Below are positions 1 through 11,043 of a stretch of DNA of 64,000 nucleotides, piece after piece. Both the position numbers and the translations under genes were made by a program. This DNA comes from Hygrophila difformis. Its lineage: Eukaryota; Streptophyta; Magnoliopsida; Lamiales; Acanthaceae. The first letter of the stretch is position 1; each line of letters starts with the position of its first letter. The stretch is from positions 37,585,453 to 37,649,452 of the forward strand of contig JAOANR010000014.1 of the NCBI GenBank assembly GCA_030278955.1, read 5' to 3'. The notes below the pieces were generated by a model. The model was not told where the DNA came from. It ran no database searches and was given only the letters and a program-made list of their open reading frames with translations.

Positions 1-351
1 GGCGCGCCTTTTGGCCAAACCCCGCCCGGCCAGCGTGCGGTCCCCGCCTGGACTGCGGTCCGGGCGGGTCCGTGCGATCCGATCCGTCGGGTCTTTTTCT
101 CCTCTCTTTCGGACTTCTATCCTTCCACGTTTTCGCGCTCGATTTTCCGGGTCATTTTTGGATTATGCTTCTCATCATAAATTTATTCCGTCTCAATTCG
201 ATTTCACGCTTGAAATCTTAAGACCGTCGGGTTCTAATTCGTCGTCCTTTGACTTCCGTGCATTTCCGCGTCTACGGGTTCTCGGAAACAAAACCTTCCC
301 TCCTATTGGATTAATTCCTATTTTTATATTCTAAAATTTACGGGTATTGCA
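1..351 (-). repeat. 3' LTR, inner 351 bp only
   Basis: This segment matches 8845-9195 with three substitutions and no gaps. On the element strand it starts with TGCAATACCCG directly after the polypurine tract, while the 5' LTR copy starts with TGTAATACCCG. The rest of the LTR lies beyond the window start. Confidence 0.93.
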
Positions 352-367
352 GTCTACCCCCCTTAAG
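352..367 (-). other. Polypurine tract (plus-strand primer) of the minus-strand Tekay-like element
   Basis: On the minus strand the bases read CTTAAGGGGGGTAGAC and abut the TG start of the 3' LTR. A G-rich purine run just upstream of the LTR, preceded by a TTCGAGGATGAA-like motif, is typical of this clade's 3' end. Confidence 0.8.
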
Positions 368-635
368 AACCAACTTCATCCTCGAAGTTGCACTTCATCC
401 TCTCGCGAGTTCGAGAACTGTTTGATTAAGCGATTGTATTATTGTGTGTCGTTGTTTGTTATTATTTGACAAAACCCAGAATTGAAATTTCCGAGTTGCC
501 TACGTACCCCGTGAAGGGATCAAGTCATTACGTAGTTCAAAACAATTTGAATTTGTTTATTTGAGGTACAAAGTATTCGTACAAAATATCCGGAAATATT
601 CGGGTTGTCACATCCTCCCCCTCTTAAGATTACAG

Positions 636-3600
636 TTATGTCCCCATAACTGTTGTTGCACTGTCTTGGAATAGGGTTGGGTAACGATCCTTCATGTCTG
701 CTTCTAGCTCCCACGTTGCCGTCTCGGCTTCGTGGTTAGAACAAAGAACCTTGACCATTCTCACGGTCTTATTCCTTGTTACCCTCTCCTTCTTGTCGAG
801 TATTCGCACCGGAATTTCTTCGTAGCTTAAGTCATCGTCCAGCTCAATTTCCTCCGGTTGGAGTATGTGGGTCGGATCATGGATGTATTTCTTCAGTTGT
901 GAGACGTGGAACACGTCGTGGACACGAGCAAATTGTGGCGGTAATGCTAGTCGGTATGCAAGATTCCCCACTCTTTCTAGGATCTCGTATGGTCCTATGT
1001 ACCGTGGGCTTAATTTTCCCCGCTTGCCAAAGCGCATCACCCCCTTCATTGGTGACACCTTTAACATGACCTTATCGCCTATTTGGAATTCCAAATCTTG
1101 TCGTCTCACGTCGGCATAGCTCTTTTGCCGGTCTTGCGCGGCTCTCATCTTTCCTTGGATTATTTTGACTTGTTGAGCCATGTCCTCAACAAGTTGCGGT
1201 CCAATTACCATAGTCCTTTCGCCCTCTTCCCAGCTCAATGGGCTTCGGCATTTGCGTCCATACAGTGCCTCGAAAGGTGCCATGCCAATGCTAGCATGGT
1301 AGCTGTTGTTTTAGGAAAATTCAATCAAGGGTAAGTGATTTTCCCAACTTCCTTTAAACTCTAATACGCATGCCCTCAACATGTCTTCCAAAGTTTGGAT
1401 CGTTCTTTCCGTTTGTCCATCCGTCATGGGGTGGAACGCAGTACTCATCTTTATCTTTGTACCGAGGGTTTCTTGTAGTTTTGTCCAAAAATGTGAGACA
1501 AATCTACTGTCTCTGTCTGAGATGATGTCATGTGGTACTCCATGTCGTCGTACCACGTTGTCGACATATGCCCTTGCCAATTGGTCCATGGACCAGGTAT
1601 CCTTCATGGGGATAAATATGGCAGCTTTTGTCAGCCTATCCACGATCACCCAGATTTTATTCATCCCCTTCGGTGAACGTGGTAGCCCCGAAACGAAGTC
1701 CATTGAAATGCTATCCCATTTCCAACTTGGGATTTCCAATGGCTGCATAAATCCTAAGGGTTTCTGTCGTACGGCCTTGACCTTCTGGCAGGTAAAGCAT
1801 CTTGCCACAAACTCGGCTATTTCTCTCTTCATGTTCGGCCACCAATAGTTCTTCTTTATGTCCTTGTATAGCTTCTCGCCTCCGGGGTGGACCGAGTATG
1901 GGGTATTATGGCCTTCCTCCATTACTTTTTGCTTCAGGTCCTCGCATTTTCGTGGTATGCACCACCTTCCCTTGAAGCGGATGCTTCCGTCCTTATGGAT
2001 TTTAAAATCCATTGCCTTTCCTTCGGCAATGCTCTTCCTAATTTCCTCCAGCTTTTCATCACCCTGTTGTGCTAGTCGTATCTCATCGAGTATGGTAGAT
2101 CCTACTACCATCGTGTTGACGACTTCACTTACTTCGCCAGAGTGTACCAACTCCAGACTTAATTTTGCCAAGTCTCTGTACAACTCGGCCGGTACCACAA
2201 GTGAATTCACCACGTGTTGAGTCTTTCGACTCAAGGCATCGGCCACCACGTTGGCTTTTCCTTCGTGATACGCGATTTCCAGGTCGTAATCCTTAATCAG
2301 CTCCAACCATCTCCTTTGCCTCAAATTCAGCTCTTTCTGCGTGAATATATACTTGAGGCTCTTATGGTCGGTGAACATCCGACACTTTCGCCCATAGAGG
2401 TAGTGCCTCCATATCTTTAGAGCGAACACGACTGCGGCTAGCTCCAAGTCGTGCGTCGGATAGTTCTCTTCGTGTGGCTTTAGTTGACGTGATGCGTATG
2501 CTATAACCCTTTGATCTTGCATTAGCACGCATCCCAATACTTCCTTCGAGGCGTCGCTGTACACCTCGAAGTCTCCATCCTCCGATGGTAATGCCAACAC
2601 CGGCGCTGTAGTAAGCTGTTTCTTCAATTCTTGGAATGCGGAATCACACTCAATGGTCTAGACGTATTTCACCCCTTTCTTTAACAGCTGTGTCAATGGG
2701 CGAGCGATCCTTGAGAAATCCTTTACAAACCTTCGGTAGTACCCTGCCAATCCGAGAAAACTTCTTATCTCGGTTGGATTCTTCGGTGGCACCCATTCGG
2801 TCACTGCCGAGATCTTTGCTGGGTTTACTGCCACTCCGTTGGCGGATACGATATGTCCCGGAAATGCCACTTCTCTTAGCCAGAAGTCGCATTTGGACAG
2901 TTTGCCATACAGCTGATTCACTCGTAAGATCCCTAACACTTTGTGTAAGTGTTCGGAATGTTCCTCTTCGCTTTTCGAGTAGATCAGGATGTCATCTATA
3001 AACACCACTATGCATTGATCTAATAATTCCCGAAACACGTTGTTCATGAGATTCATGAACATCGCTGGGGCGTTCGTCAGCCCGAATGATAGCACCGTGA
3101 ATTCGTAGTGCCCGTAGCGAGTTCTGAATGCCGTCTTTGGGATATCCTTTTCGGCGATCCTTAACTGGTGATATCCAGATCGTAGGTCGATCTTTGAAAA
3201 TACTGAAGCTCCCTTCAGTTGGTCGAACAAATCCTCGATTCTGGGCAACGGGTACTTGTTCTTGACCGTGACTTGGTTAAGTCCTCTATAATCGATGCAT
3301 AGTCGTAGACCTCCATCTTTCTTCTTCACGATTAAGACCGGGGCTCCCCATGGGGACGTGCTCGGCCTTATGTAGCCCTTCTCTAGCAACTCCTCGAGTT
3401 GTTCTTTTAGTTCCTTCATTTCTAGCAGCGCCATACGGTAAGGAGCCTTTGAGACAGGCTCCGTTCCCGGGATGAGATCTATGGTGAATTCCAGATCTCT
3501 CTCAGGCGGCATGCCGGGAACGTCTTCCGGAAATACATCCGGGTATTCTCTCACCACCGGAATGTTGTCCACCTTGACCTCTTCGGCCTCAAGGTTATGA

Positions 3601-4076
3601 ATGTAGCATGCATATAACGCGTAACCCTTACGCATTAAGCTACATAGCTTAATGGCGTTAACTATCTTGGTAGACTTCTTAGGGGGTTGGGAGTAAAAGA
3701 TGACTCTCCTTCCCCTATTCTTTGACAACGTGATCTTTTGTTTTTGGCAATCGATCACGGATTTATATTGGGTTAGCCAATCCATTCCTAGTATGACGTC
3801 AAAATCCTGCAGTTCGAATTCTACCAAGTTCGCGAAAAACTCTACGTTCTTTATAACTATCGGAATTCCGTTATATCGCTTAGAGCATGATACTACCTCT
3901 CCCGATGGAAGTTGAATCCCTAAGTTAATCAATTTGCACTTAGGTAGATCTAGTTCAGGTAAGACTTTAGATGATATTATCGAACAACTAGCTCCTGAGT
4001 CAAACAGAACTCTAAGGGTGTACTTAAGACATGGAACGTACCTCCCATTACGCCCCCCTGCATAGGCACATCGGCC
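636..4076 (-). pseudogene. pol: Broken pol: protease, reverse transcriptase, RNase H, integrase, chromodomain-like tail
   Basis: One reading frame runs from just after the gag stop (4077) to 636, interrupted by a TAG at 2658-2660 and a TAA at 1311-1313. In order it shows: a retropepsin-type DSGAS active site (about 3994-4008), an ILGMDWL protease motif, RT with [11 protein letters not shown] and the catalytic FIDD, RNase H with a YSDAS start, an HHCC zinc-binding module (HPGG then CFTC), the integrase core with conserved Asp and Glu, a GPYEIL segment and an acidic C-terminal chromodomain-like region ending in ATWELE. The two stops are single codons inside otherwise continuous homology (RT/RNase H border, and integrase just before an NNSYHAS motif). 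The piece linking gag to the protease fits better in another frame (about 4015-4100), so compensating indels are likely there. The product would act in cDNA synthesis and integration; this copy cannot make it whole. Confidence 0.93.
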
Positions 4077-5354
4077 TCATTGATGACATTCAATCGCCCC
4101 CATTGGACGTCCCGGGTTGCCTTGCTGATCCCGGTTCGGGTTCTGATTCTGTTGCTGATTTGGATTCTGTGGGGGACGTTGATTCTGATTGAGATTCTGG
4201 TTTTGAGGGGGTCTATACCCCTGGTTGTTTCCATTCCGTGCATCTTGATTGCGAGGCTGAGTTGGCCCCGTGCCCAAGTCCTCCCTCTTGGTGATGTTTT
4301 CCAGTCGAGTGCGGCACTCATTCGCCATGTGGCCGTTGCGACCACACCTGTAGCAGGCACCCTGTTGGGGGCACCCTCTGGCCAAATGAGGCCTGCCGCA
4401 TCTCGGGCAAGGTGGTACCGGGTTACCCCGGAAAAGGGTTCTATCGTCATATCCTCTGTTGTTGTTTTGAGGGGGTCTGTTCAGATCTCCCCGAAAGTTG
4501 TTTCCTACAGCATTGTTACCGGAACGGTTGTCTCTACTCCTCTTATCCTGTCCCTGAGGTCCTCGGCTGGGTTCTCCGCTCACTTTCCTTTTTAGTTGTT
4601 GCACCCTTGCAACAGCTACCGCACGATCATACACCGATTGCAGGTCTAGGTATGGGACGCCAGTGATCACCTCTCGTATAGTCAAGTTTAGCCCCATTTC
4701 AAATTTCTGTGCCTTCTCCGCATCTGTCGGCACGAGTCTCGGTGCGAAACGCACCAACTCCTTGAAACGGGTGTAGTATTCCTGGACTGTTTGCCTCCTT
4801 GCTTCAGAGATAGGAACTCCTCGTACATGGCTGACTTTGTGCTCATGGGATAAAAGCGATCCCTAATCAGACCCATGAATTCTTCCCAAGAATAGGGTTC
4901 CTCGTCCTCGGCTAACTTATCTTGCATGGCACGCCACCAGTCGTCCGCCTCCCCTCCGAGATAGTACGATGCCACAGGCACCTTCTCGCCAATTGGGCAC
5001 TTCACCGCGTTTAGTAGCTTGTCGAATGTTCGGATCCATTCTTCAAGTTTAGCCGGGTCCTCTTCTCCGGCGTAGTTCGGCGGACGATATGAGTTCACCA
5101 TAGCTAAGTAGTTAAATGCGGGCCTCGGGTGGAGGTACCGCAGCGGCCTGGCCTTGGTTCACATGCGCGTTCCCTATCGCAATGAGAACCTCTTCTAGAG
5201 TGCGTAGGCGCGCGTCCATGTTGTTTGGCATAGGGTTTGCCGGCTCCTCTTGAGCGTGTACCCCTTCGCCGGGTATAGGCCTTTCTGGTTGCATAGGGGT
5301 TTCGTTGGTGTTTGGAGTAGTGGGCTGGGCGCGTGGTCTGCCTCTCGGTGCCAT
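4077..5354 (-). pseudogene. gag: Broken gag (capsid and CCHC nucleocapsid)
   Basis: Three minus-strand pieces form gag. An 80-residue N-terminal piece starts at 5354 and meets a TAA at 5112-5114. A capsid piece (5101-4688) contains YRPPNYAGEEDPAKLEEW and WWRAM, typical of retrotransposon gag. A third piece (4757-4077) holds the linker and a zinc knuckle (CYRCGRNGHMANEC), preceded by a second cysteine-rich motif (CPRCGRPHLARGC), then a tail rich in Gln, Asn and Pro, and a TGA. Frame is lost near 5108 and again near 4795. Gag would package element RNA in virus-like particles. The lesions mean this copy is dead for that role. Confidence 0.9.
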
Positions 5355-5903
5355 GCTGTCGCAAGAACAAGAGAGTTTAGATCCCTTTTGTTGGAGTATT
5401 ATATAATGCTTATAAAATAATTTAATTAAATAAATGACGATATTAACAGGTATTGGTCTACTGGAATCCTGTTAGTATAGGTTGTTGGGATTTAGCGTAT
5501 CGTTTGTTGTTATTTGGGGTTGGTCCTACTTGCTGTTTTGTTTTTGTTTTGTTTCGTTTTGTTTTGTTTTGTTTTTTTTTTCGTGAACAGTAACCTGTTC
5601 AGGTTTTTTTTTTTTGAGACCCTAGGGTTCAGGGTGTTGGGGTTTAGGGTTGGAGATACCCTTGTTCATTTGTTTGATCGGGTTTTAGCAAGGTATTCGA
5701 GGAGAAATAATTTAATTAAAATGTAAGGAATACTTTAAATATACTTGTATAAAATAAATGCTTGTAGATTTATTACTCAAGAGAAAATTTTTTAGTTGAT
5801 TACAAGCATTCGTAACAGGAATGAAATAGTAGTGCTGGTACTAGTTTGAAAAAAAGGAACATAGATAGTAGTGCATCAGTATGGGCTCCTAAGTCTAGGG
5901 TGA

Positions 5904-6281
5904 CTAGGCAGGTACATCCTCGATGGGATCGTCTTCGTCGCTGGATACGTCAATGGCAATGGGTGTCCCCACCGGGCTCGGGCTCGGAGGAAATATGTCA
6001 GCCTCTAGGCCTAGCAGCTCAGCTCCTAAGTGTCCTATTTGCATCATCCGTTCGTTGTCCTTGTTTTGGAGTGTGACCACTTGGGTTTGGAGTTCGGCGA
6101 CTTGGGCTTTGAGTTGGGTTATTTCATGATGGTCAGCTTCCCTAAGATGTCTCAAATAGTCCACGTTATTCTCTAGATGCCCCACTCGAGCCTTGAAGTG
6201 ATTGATATACTGTTGGGATTCGAGGTATGCGTTGGTCAGTTTCATCATCAGATTGGTCATGTTCACGTTGGGTTCGGCCAT
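5904..6281 (-). CDS. Additional coiled-coil ORF between primer site and gag of the Tekay-like element
   Basis: This 125-residue ORF starts with MAEPNVNMTNLMMKLTNAYL and lies 430 bp from the PBS and about 550 bp before gag. The middle (about residues 25-95) has a heptad pattern of Leu, Val and Ile with many Gln, Glu and Lys, for example QLKAQVAELQTQVVTLQNK. That suggests a coiled coil. The C-terminus is Pro/Ser-rich and then very acidic (DVSSDEDDPIEDVPA). I see no catalytic motif, signal peptide or membrane segment. It is uninterrupted although gag and pol of the same element are broken. It may be an accessory protein of the element or a captured fragment; I do not recognise a family. Confidence 0.55.
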   Translation of the reverse strand: MAEPNVNMTNLMMKLTNAYLESQQYINHFKARVGHLENNVDYLRHLREADHHEITQLKAQVAELQTQVVTLQNKDNERMMQIGHLGAELLGLEADIFPPSPSPVGTPIAIDVSSDEDDPIEDVPA

Positions 6282-6710
6282 CTAATGTCAACAAGGAGGT
6301 TAGAGTTAGAGTAGGTTTCGAATAAAAGTCAGGATATGCAGGAATTTAAATCTATATGAATATGCACATGCAATCCCCCCAAAAATTAATTTTAATGTAT
6401 TTTTAAATTTAATCATGGATTTAAAAAGTTGGGCCTCTATATTGGCCAAAAGTAATAATTTGGACTTAAGAAATAAAAGCATAGGTATTTGGGCCGAAAT
6501 GGTTGGGCTTATAATAAATAATTATTGGGTCAAAATAGTTTAACCCCCTTTGGGCTCAAAATATTACACTAATTGGATAGGAAAATTTTTGGGCTAAAAT
6601 AATAACACTAGTAGTCTTAAAAATAATAATGATAATAATAAATTTAAAAATAATGCTTAGTTCAAAATAATTTTTAAAATAATAATAATAGTAGCTTTAA
6701 AATATTCCGG

Positions 6711-6722
6711 GCTCTGATACCA
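6711..6722 (-). other. Primer-binding site, initiator tRNA-Met type
   Basis: The minus strand reads TGGTATCAGAGC, matching the 3' end of plant initiator tRNA-Met including CCA. It lies three bases inside the end of the 5' LTR. Confidence 0.92.
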
Positions 6723-6725
6723 ACT

Positions 6726-9195
6726 TGTAACACCCCGGATTTGATAACCCAGGCCGGGATGTCACCGCCACATCTCTCTAGCAAGACACGGATTCTCCGA
6801 GCTTGCCAAAGAGATGCAAGGCTATAGGTATTGCAAAAGGTTTAAAACAAGTCCGGAATCCATTTAAAAATAATATTAAGTATCATCCACACACATAGTA
6901 GTAGTAATAATATATCGCAGCGGAAAAATGTAAAGTGGGCCGACATGGCCAAAACTCGGGATTTACATGCCCGCTATGCAAATATCATGAAAGCAATAAA
7001 ACAATGTTTAATAATTCCATCCCCCAAATGCACATGCTATGCATTATCTCCGTACTCTGAAAGAAAGAGAAAAACAACAATTTTTATCAGTATATAAAAT
7101 ACTGAGTAAGTCGATCCTAACATAACAATAAAGGGGTTTATTTAGATAATTAAAATTTCACTCCTAACATGCATTCACAAAATTTAAAGGAAATAATATT
7201 TTAATGGTGTACTTGAACATGCATTTAATCCACAATAACAATTTAGTCATGATATGAAATTTAAAGACATAATTTAAATGCATAATTTAAAGACATGCAT
7301 AAATAAATAAATACTTAAAAATATTAAACGTTTTATTTCACCGTTACGTAACCATTTCTCAGTGTTTTGTATAGCCGGTGATCCGGCGGCCGCAGCCGTT
7401 TCGTAAGTATCTCGTTTAGCCGGTGATCCGGCGGCCGCAGCCGTATCTGCCATTCCCAGTACCACTCCGGAGCCTCGGGAAATCCATACGGACAACCCGA
7501 GAGAGTAGGCCATGTATCTCCCGCCGATTGGCGTAATATCTCATCAAATTCTCTAGTCCATTATAGGCCCGAAGAGAAAGGCTAGAGGGGCACCTTGCAG
7601 AGCACTCACCCTCCACCTAAGTATCTCATGTATCGTTTAGATTTAATATATCGGGGTTTTTCAAAAGTATAGATGTATCGTATTTCAAATCTTTGATCGT
7701 TCGTTTCGAAATTTCAAAATCCTTCGATTTAAAAGTAACTTGGCGTCACAGTTTACGCCTTTTCAATTTAAAAATTCGGTTTAAGTCCGAAAAATCTGAA
7801 AATTTCACAGTCTATGCGAAACACCCTAACGAACAACTTTCGTGTTTTAACTTTTTCGAAATAAGTTAAGGAAACATGTCAAAAATCGATTTTATTACGC
7901 AAATAGAATTCTGTCCGGACTCAGGTTTGACACAGTTCAAAGTTTCGACTTTTTAACATATCAAATGGACTTCAAAAATTCTGAAATTTTATATGCACAT
8001 ACTAGACATGATTATCTACAACTTTTATTTAGATTGCAAGGATCAAATCGGACTAGAAAATATAGAAACATGCTCATCAAGTTCGAATATGATCACTGTC
8101 AGTTTTTTTCGAAAAGTCCTAGTAAAGCAGTTTATGTTCGGCGCGATTTGAAATAGCAAACGTTAACAAAAATGTCTGAAATTTTTACACAACCTAGATT
8201 TATGTGTTAGGATTAAAATTTTAGTTTTGAGTTTCTCGGATTGAATCCTCGAAATATGAGTTTTAGGCCGATTTCAGAAACTGCGCGAGTTGGGGTTTTT
8301 AATTTCGGTTTTTACGTTTCGTTGCATTACGACTATACCGGACGCCCCTAAACCATCCGTATTGATATGGAAGGCTCAACTTACAGTGTTTGTGCTCTTG
8401 AGTCGTCCTAGGGTCGCTCGGCTTGTCCGAAAACACTACGAACGGATCCTTGCACACGTTCTCTTCGTCCTTCGATCACGAACGTGATTACAAGTCCAAT
8501 ATTCGAAAGTTAGATTAAAAATTGGAGATAAAAACGAGTAGATGAATCTGGATACTTCTTACCAATGATCTAAGGGGTGTAAACCTTGATCTACACGTTC
8601 CTATGGTCGTCGAGGGTTGCCGGAAGTCGCCGGAAGTTCGTCGGGAGAGTGTTTTGGCTTGGGAGAGTTTGGGGAGAGTGGAGGGTGATTTGTGACTGAT
8701 GAAAAGGGTGGGGAGGCAGCCCTAAGTCGCCCTAAAAGCTTTCCCCTCGACCAAAATCTGCTTTCCAAAGTCGGGGGGTCGAATTATGGTAAGAAATCGC
8801 CGAAAACGCGCAAGTTGCCAAATCCTGTGGGACCACGCGGGGTTGGCGCGCCTTTTGGCCAAACCCCGCCCGGCCAGCGCGCGGTCCCCGCCTGGACTGC
8901 GGTCCGGGCGGGTCCGTGCGATCCGATCCGTCGGGTCTTTTTCTCCTCTCTTTCTGACTTCTATCCTTCCACGTTTTCGCGCTCGATTTTCCGGGTCATT
9001 TTTGGATTATGCTTCTCATCATAAATTTATTCCGTCTCAATTCGATTTCACGCTTGAAATCTTAAGACCGTCGGGTTCTAATTCGTCGTCCTTTGACTTC
9101 CGTGCATTTCCGCGTCTACGGGTTCTCGGAAACAAAACCTTCCCTCCTATTGGATTAATTCCTATTTTTATATTCTAAAATTTACGGGTATTACA
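6726..9195 (-). repeat. 5' LTR (2470 bp) of the Tekay-like element
   Basis: On the plus strand it begins TGTAACACCCCGG and ends GGGTATTACA, so it has TG/CA ends with the inverted TGTAA...TTACA core. It abuts the iMet primer site on the left. Its last 351 bp are repeated at the window start. The LTR should carry the element's promoter and poly(A) signal; I did not identify a convincing TATA box. Confidence 0.92.
7372..7444. repeat. Two-copy 45-bp tandem repeat in the LTR
   Basis: A 28-bp GC-rich segment starting TAGCCGGTGATCCGG occurs at 7372-7399 and again, identical, at 7417-7444, with a less similar 17-bp spacer. It includes the palindromic GCGGCCGC site. Confidence 0.9.
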
Positions 9196-9466
9196 GACAA
9201 TGCCTATGAATTGGAATAAGTAGCAAAATGTTGAGAAATGATGGATTTGTGTGTGCTTGGAGAATTGATTTTGACATGTGTATTTTGACTCGGTGATGAA
9301 TTAAGGAGGAAGATCTATATGGACGAGTTGGTTTAATTGAGGAGAATTATGATCCGGAAGGATTTAGGGAGGTTATATATGTTGAATCTGACCTGCTAAC
9401 CTTAGGGAGTATATTGACTATCATTTTGGTTGAGTTTGAGCTGAAATTCGAGTGTCACAGACTCAG
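9196..9466. other. No recognisable gene
   Basis: Flank between the Tekay-like element and hairpin array A1. There are no long ORFs and no repeat that I recognise. It is probably part of the older transposon that holds array A1. Confidence 0.4.
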
Positions 9467-9713
9467 TTTAGGCGCCACGCCTTCTTGGTGGCGCCTAAAA
9501 CCAAGCTCAGGCGCCACATTATGCGCCATTTTTAATCCTGGGAAAATTTGAAGTCGGGTAATGCGCCACACCTTCATGGTGGCGCATAAAAGTACTCCCG
9601 AGCGCCAATGGGTGCGCCATTTTTTGACTTAGAATTTTTCTGAAAAGGCCTAGGCGCCACATCAACTGAGTGGCGCCGAAACACCTATCCAAGCGCCATT
9701 TTGGCGCATAAAC
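9467..9713. repeat. Hairpin array A1 (GCGCCAC/GTGGCGC motif, about 3 units)
   Basis: Three imperfect units of about 90-100 bp each hold a GGCGCCAC...GTGGCGCC inverted pair with an 8-10 base loop, then a second GCGCCA pair. The loop and spacer sequences differ between units while the motif is kept. The same design recurs at 13176, 43037 and 58597. Confidence 0.88.
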
Positions 9714-11043
9714 GGGCGGGTCAGGGCCCAGACCCGGTTGCAAAATCGGGGTTTTAACCCCAAAAATCTCTCTTCCCCTTCATTCTACTCGAAAAAAGTT
9801 ACAGATTCTTCTCTTCTCCCTCACTGTCGACGCATTCCTCTCCTCCCAAGCGACACATTTGCGCCACTCCGGTAAAAAAATTTCCAATTCTTGTTTCTTC
9901 CTATCAATTCTCATCTACATTGTTCAAATTCTCATTCCAAAACCCAAATTTTGCTTTATTTGAATCAAATTAGGGTTCTTCAACCCTAGTTCTTCAAATT
10001 TGGGGATTCTACTCCAAAGTGCTCCAATCCTTCAATTTAGGTAAGAATAGCTATCCTAATTCAATTATTATCATATTCTAGTGCTTTGGAATACATTAAT
10101 TTTGGTATTGGTTGTTGTTACTTGAATTTTGGGTTTTGTAGAATGTGGGATAAAATTTGATTTTGATTGTCTAAATTTTAGTTTTAACATGAACAAGTGT
10201 TGTAGAACATGGATTGAATGAATAATGTGAAAATTTTTGGATTAACATTAGAAATTGGGATTTTTGAGAATTCTAAAATCTGAAAATTATTTTAAATTAA
10301 TTAAAATGGCATTTTTGATTAATTAAATGGATGAAACATCACTAGAACATTTCATTTTAGTTATATTAAAAATATAAAGTTGTTCTCATTTCAAAAATTC
10401 CATGTTTTTCATAATGTGAGGTAATTGAACCATGTTTTGATAAAAACTCTTTTATTTATAATTTAGTTTAATAAAATAGGTTAATTTATCATATGAATAA
10501 ATTGGAATGGCTTTAAATATTAATTTGAACCATTTGTAATGCATTAGTTTAATAATTTAGGTTGTTTTAGTTTATTAAATCTGAAAATTTAATAAAATAA
10601 GGAGTTTTTATTAAAGAGACATGCTTACACATGAATTTTAAACTTTAGAATAAAATGGATGATATGTTTAAATAAAGTTTAGGATTCACAATCTTTAAAA
10701 TACAACATTTTGGGTTATTGAGTTTTTTAAATCCCACATTCTAGGTTGATGTATATGTTTGCTTTATACTTAACACTTAAGTTAAACCTTTGGTTTAAAC
10801 TTAAGTGTGAGGATGGGAGGCAATGCATATATATGATAGTAACCCAGAGTTTTTGTACAACCAGGTACTGAAATAATGTATAATTCTCCAAACCTCCCTA
10901 AGAAATCGGGTTATAGGTATATACCCATGCCCGAGAGGAGAATGGGGATTTATGATCCACAGTCACCAGATAGCATTCCTACTCCTATTCCTGATGAGCA
11001 TATTTTTTAACATCGCAGACTCCGCACGAAAAATTTGATACAG
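9714..11043 (+). other. Leader-like region between array A1 and transposon ORF A
   Basis: A pyrimidine-rich stretch (about 9760-9870) is followed by AT-rich sequence. A good splice-donor match (TTTAG|GTAAGA) sits at 10041, and TTTTTTAACATCGCAG just before the ORF (11003-11018) could be an acceptor. This suggests a spliced leader, but it is inference from motifs only. Confidence 0.35.

Larger units (their letters stand above)
1..9195 (-). mobile_element. Ty3/gypsy LTR retrotransposon, Tekay/Del (chromovirus) type, truncated by window start
   Basis: The element reads right to left: 5' LTR (6726-9195), primer site, a coiled-coil ORF, gag, pol (protease, RT, RNase H, integrase, chromodomain-like tail), polypurine tract, and the first 351 bp of the 3' LTR. 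The domain order, an initiator-Met primer site, long LTRs and a C-terminal chromodomain-like region fit the Tekay/Del clade. The 351 bp of LTR visible at both ends differ at 3 positions with no indel, so insertion was fairly recent. Both gag and pol are broken by stops and frameshifts, so this copy cannot encode its own proteins. The outer target duplication lies outside the window on the left; the five bases after the right end are GACAA. Confidence 0.92.

Noticed and set aside
11..334. ORF of 107 codons in the LTR, repeated at 8786-9178
   Set aside because: It lies within LTR sequence on the strand opposite to the element, with no domain; a chance frame.
5638..5660. Telomere-like GGTTTAGGGTT sequence
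   Set aside because: Only one to two imperfect heptamers in a T/G-rich leader; not a telomeric array.
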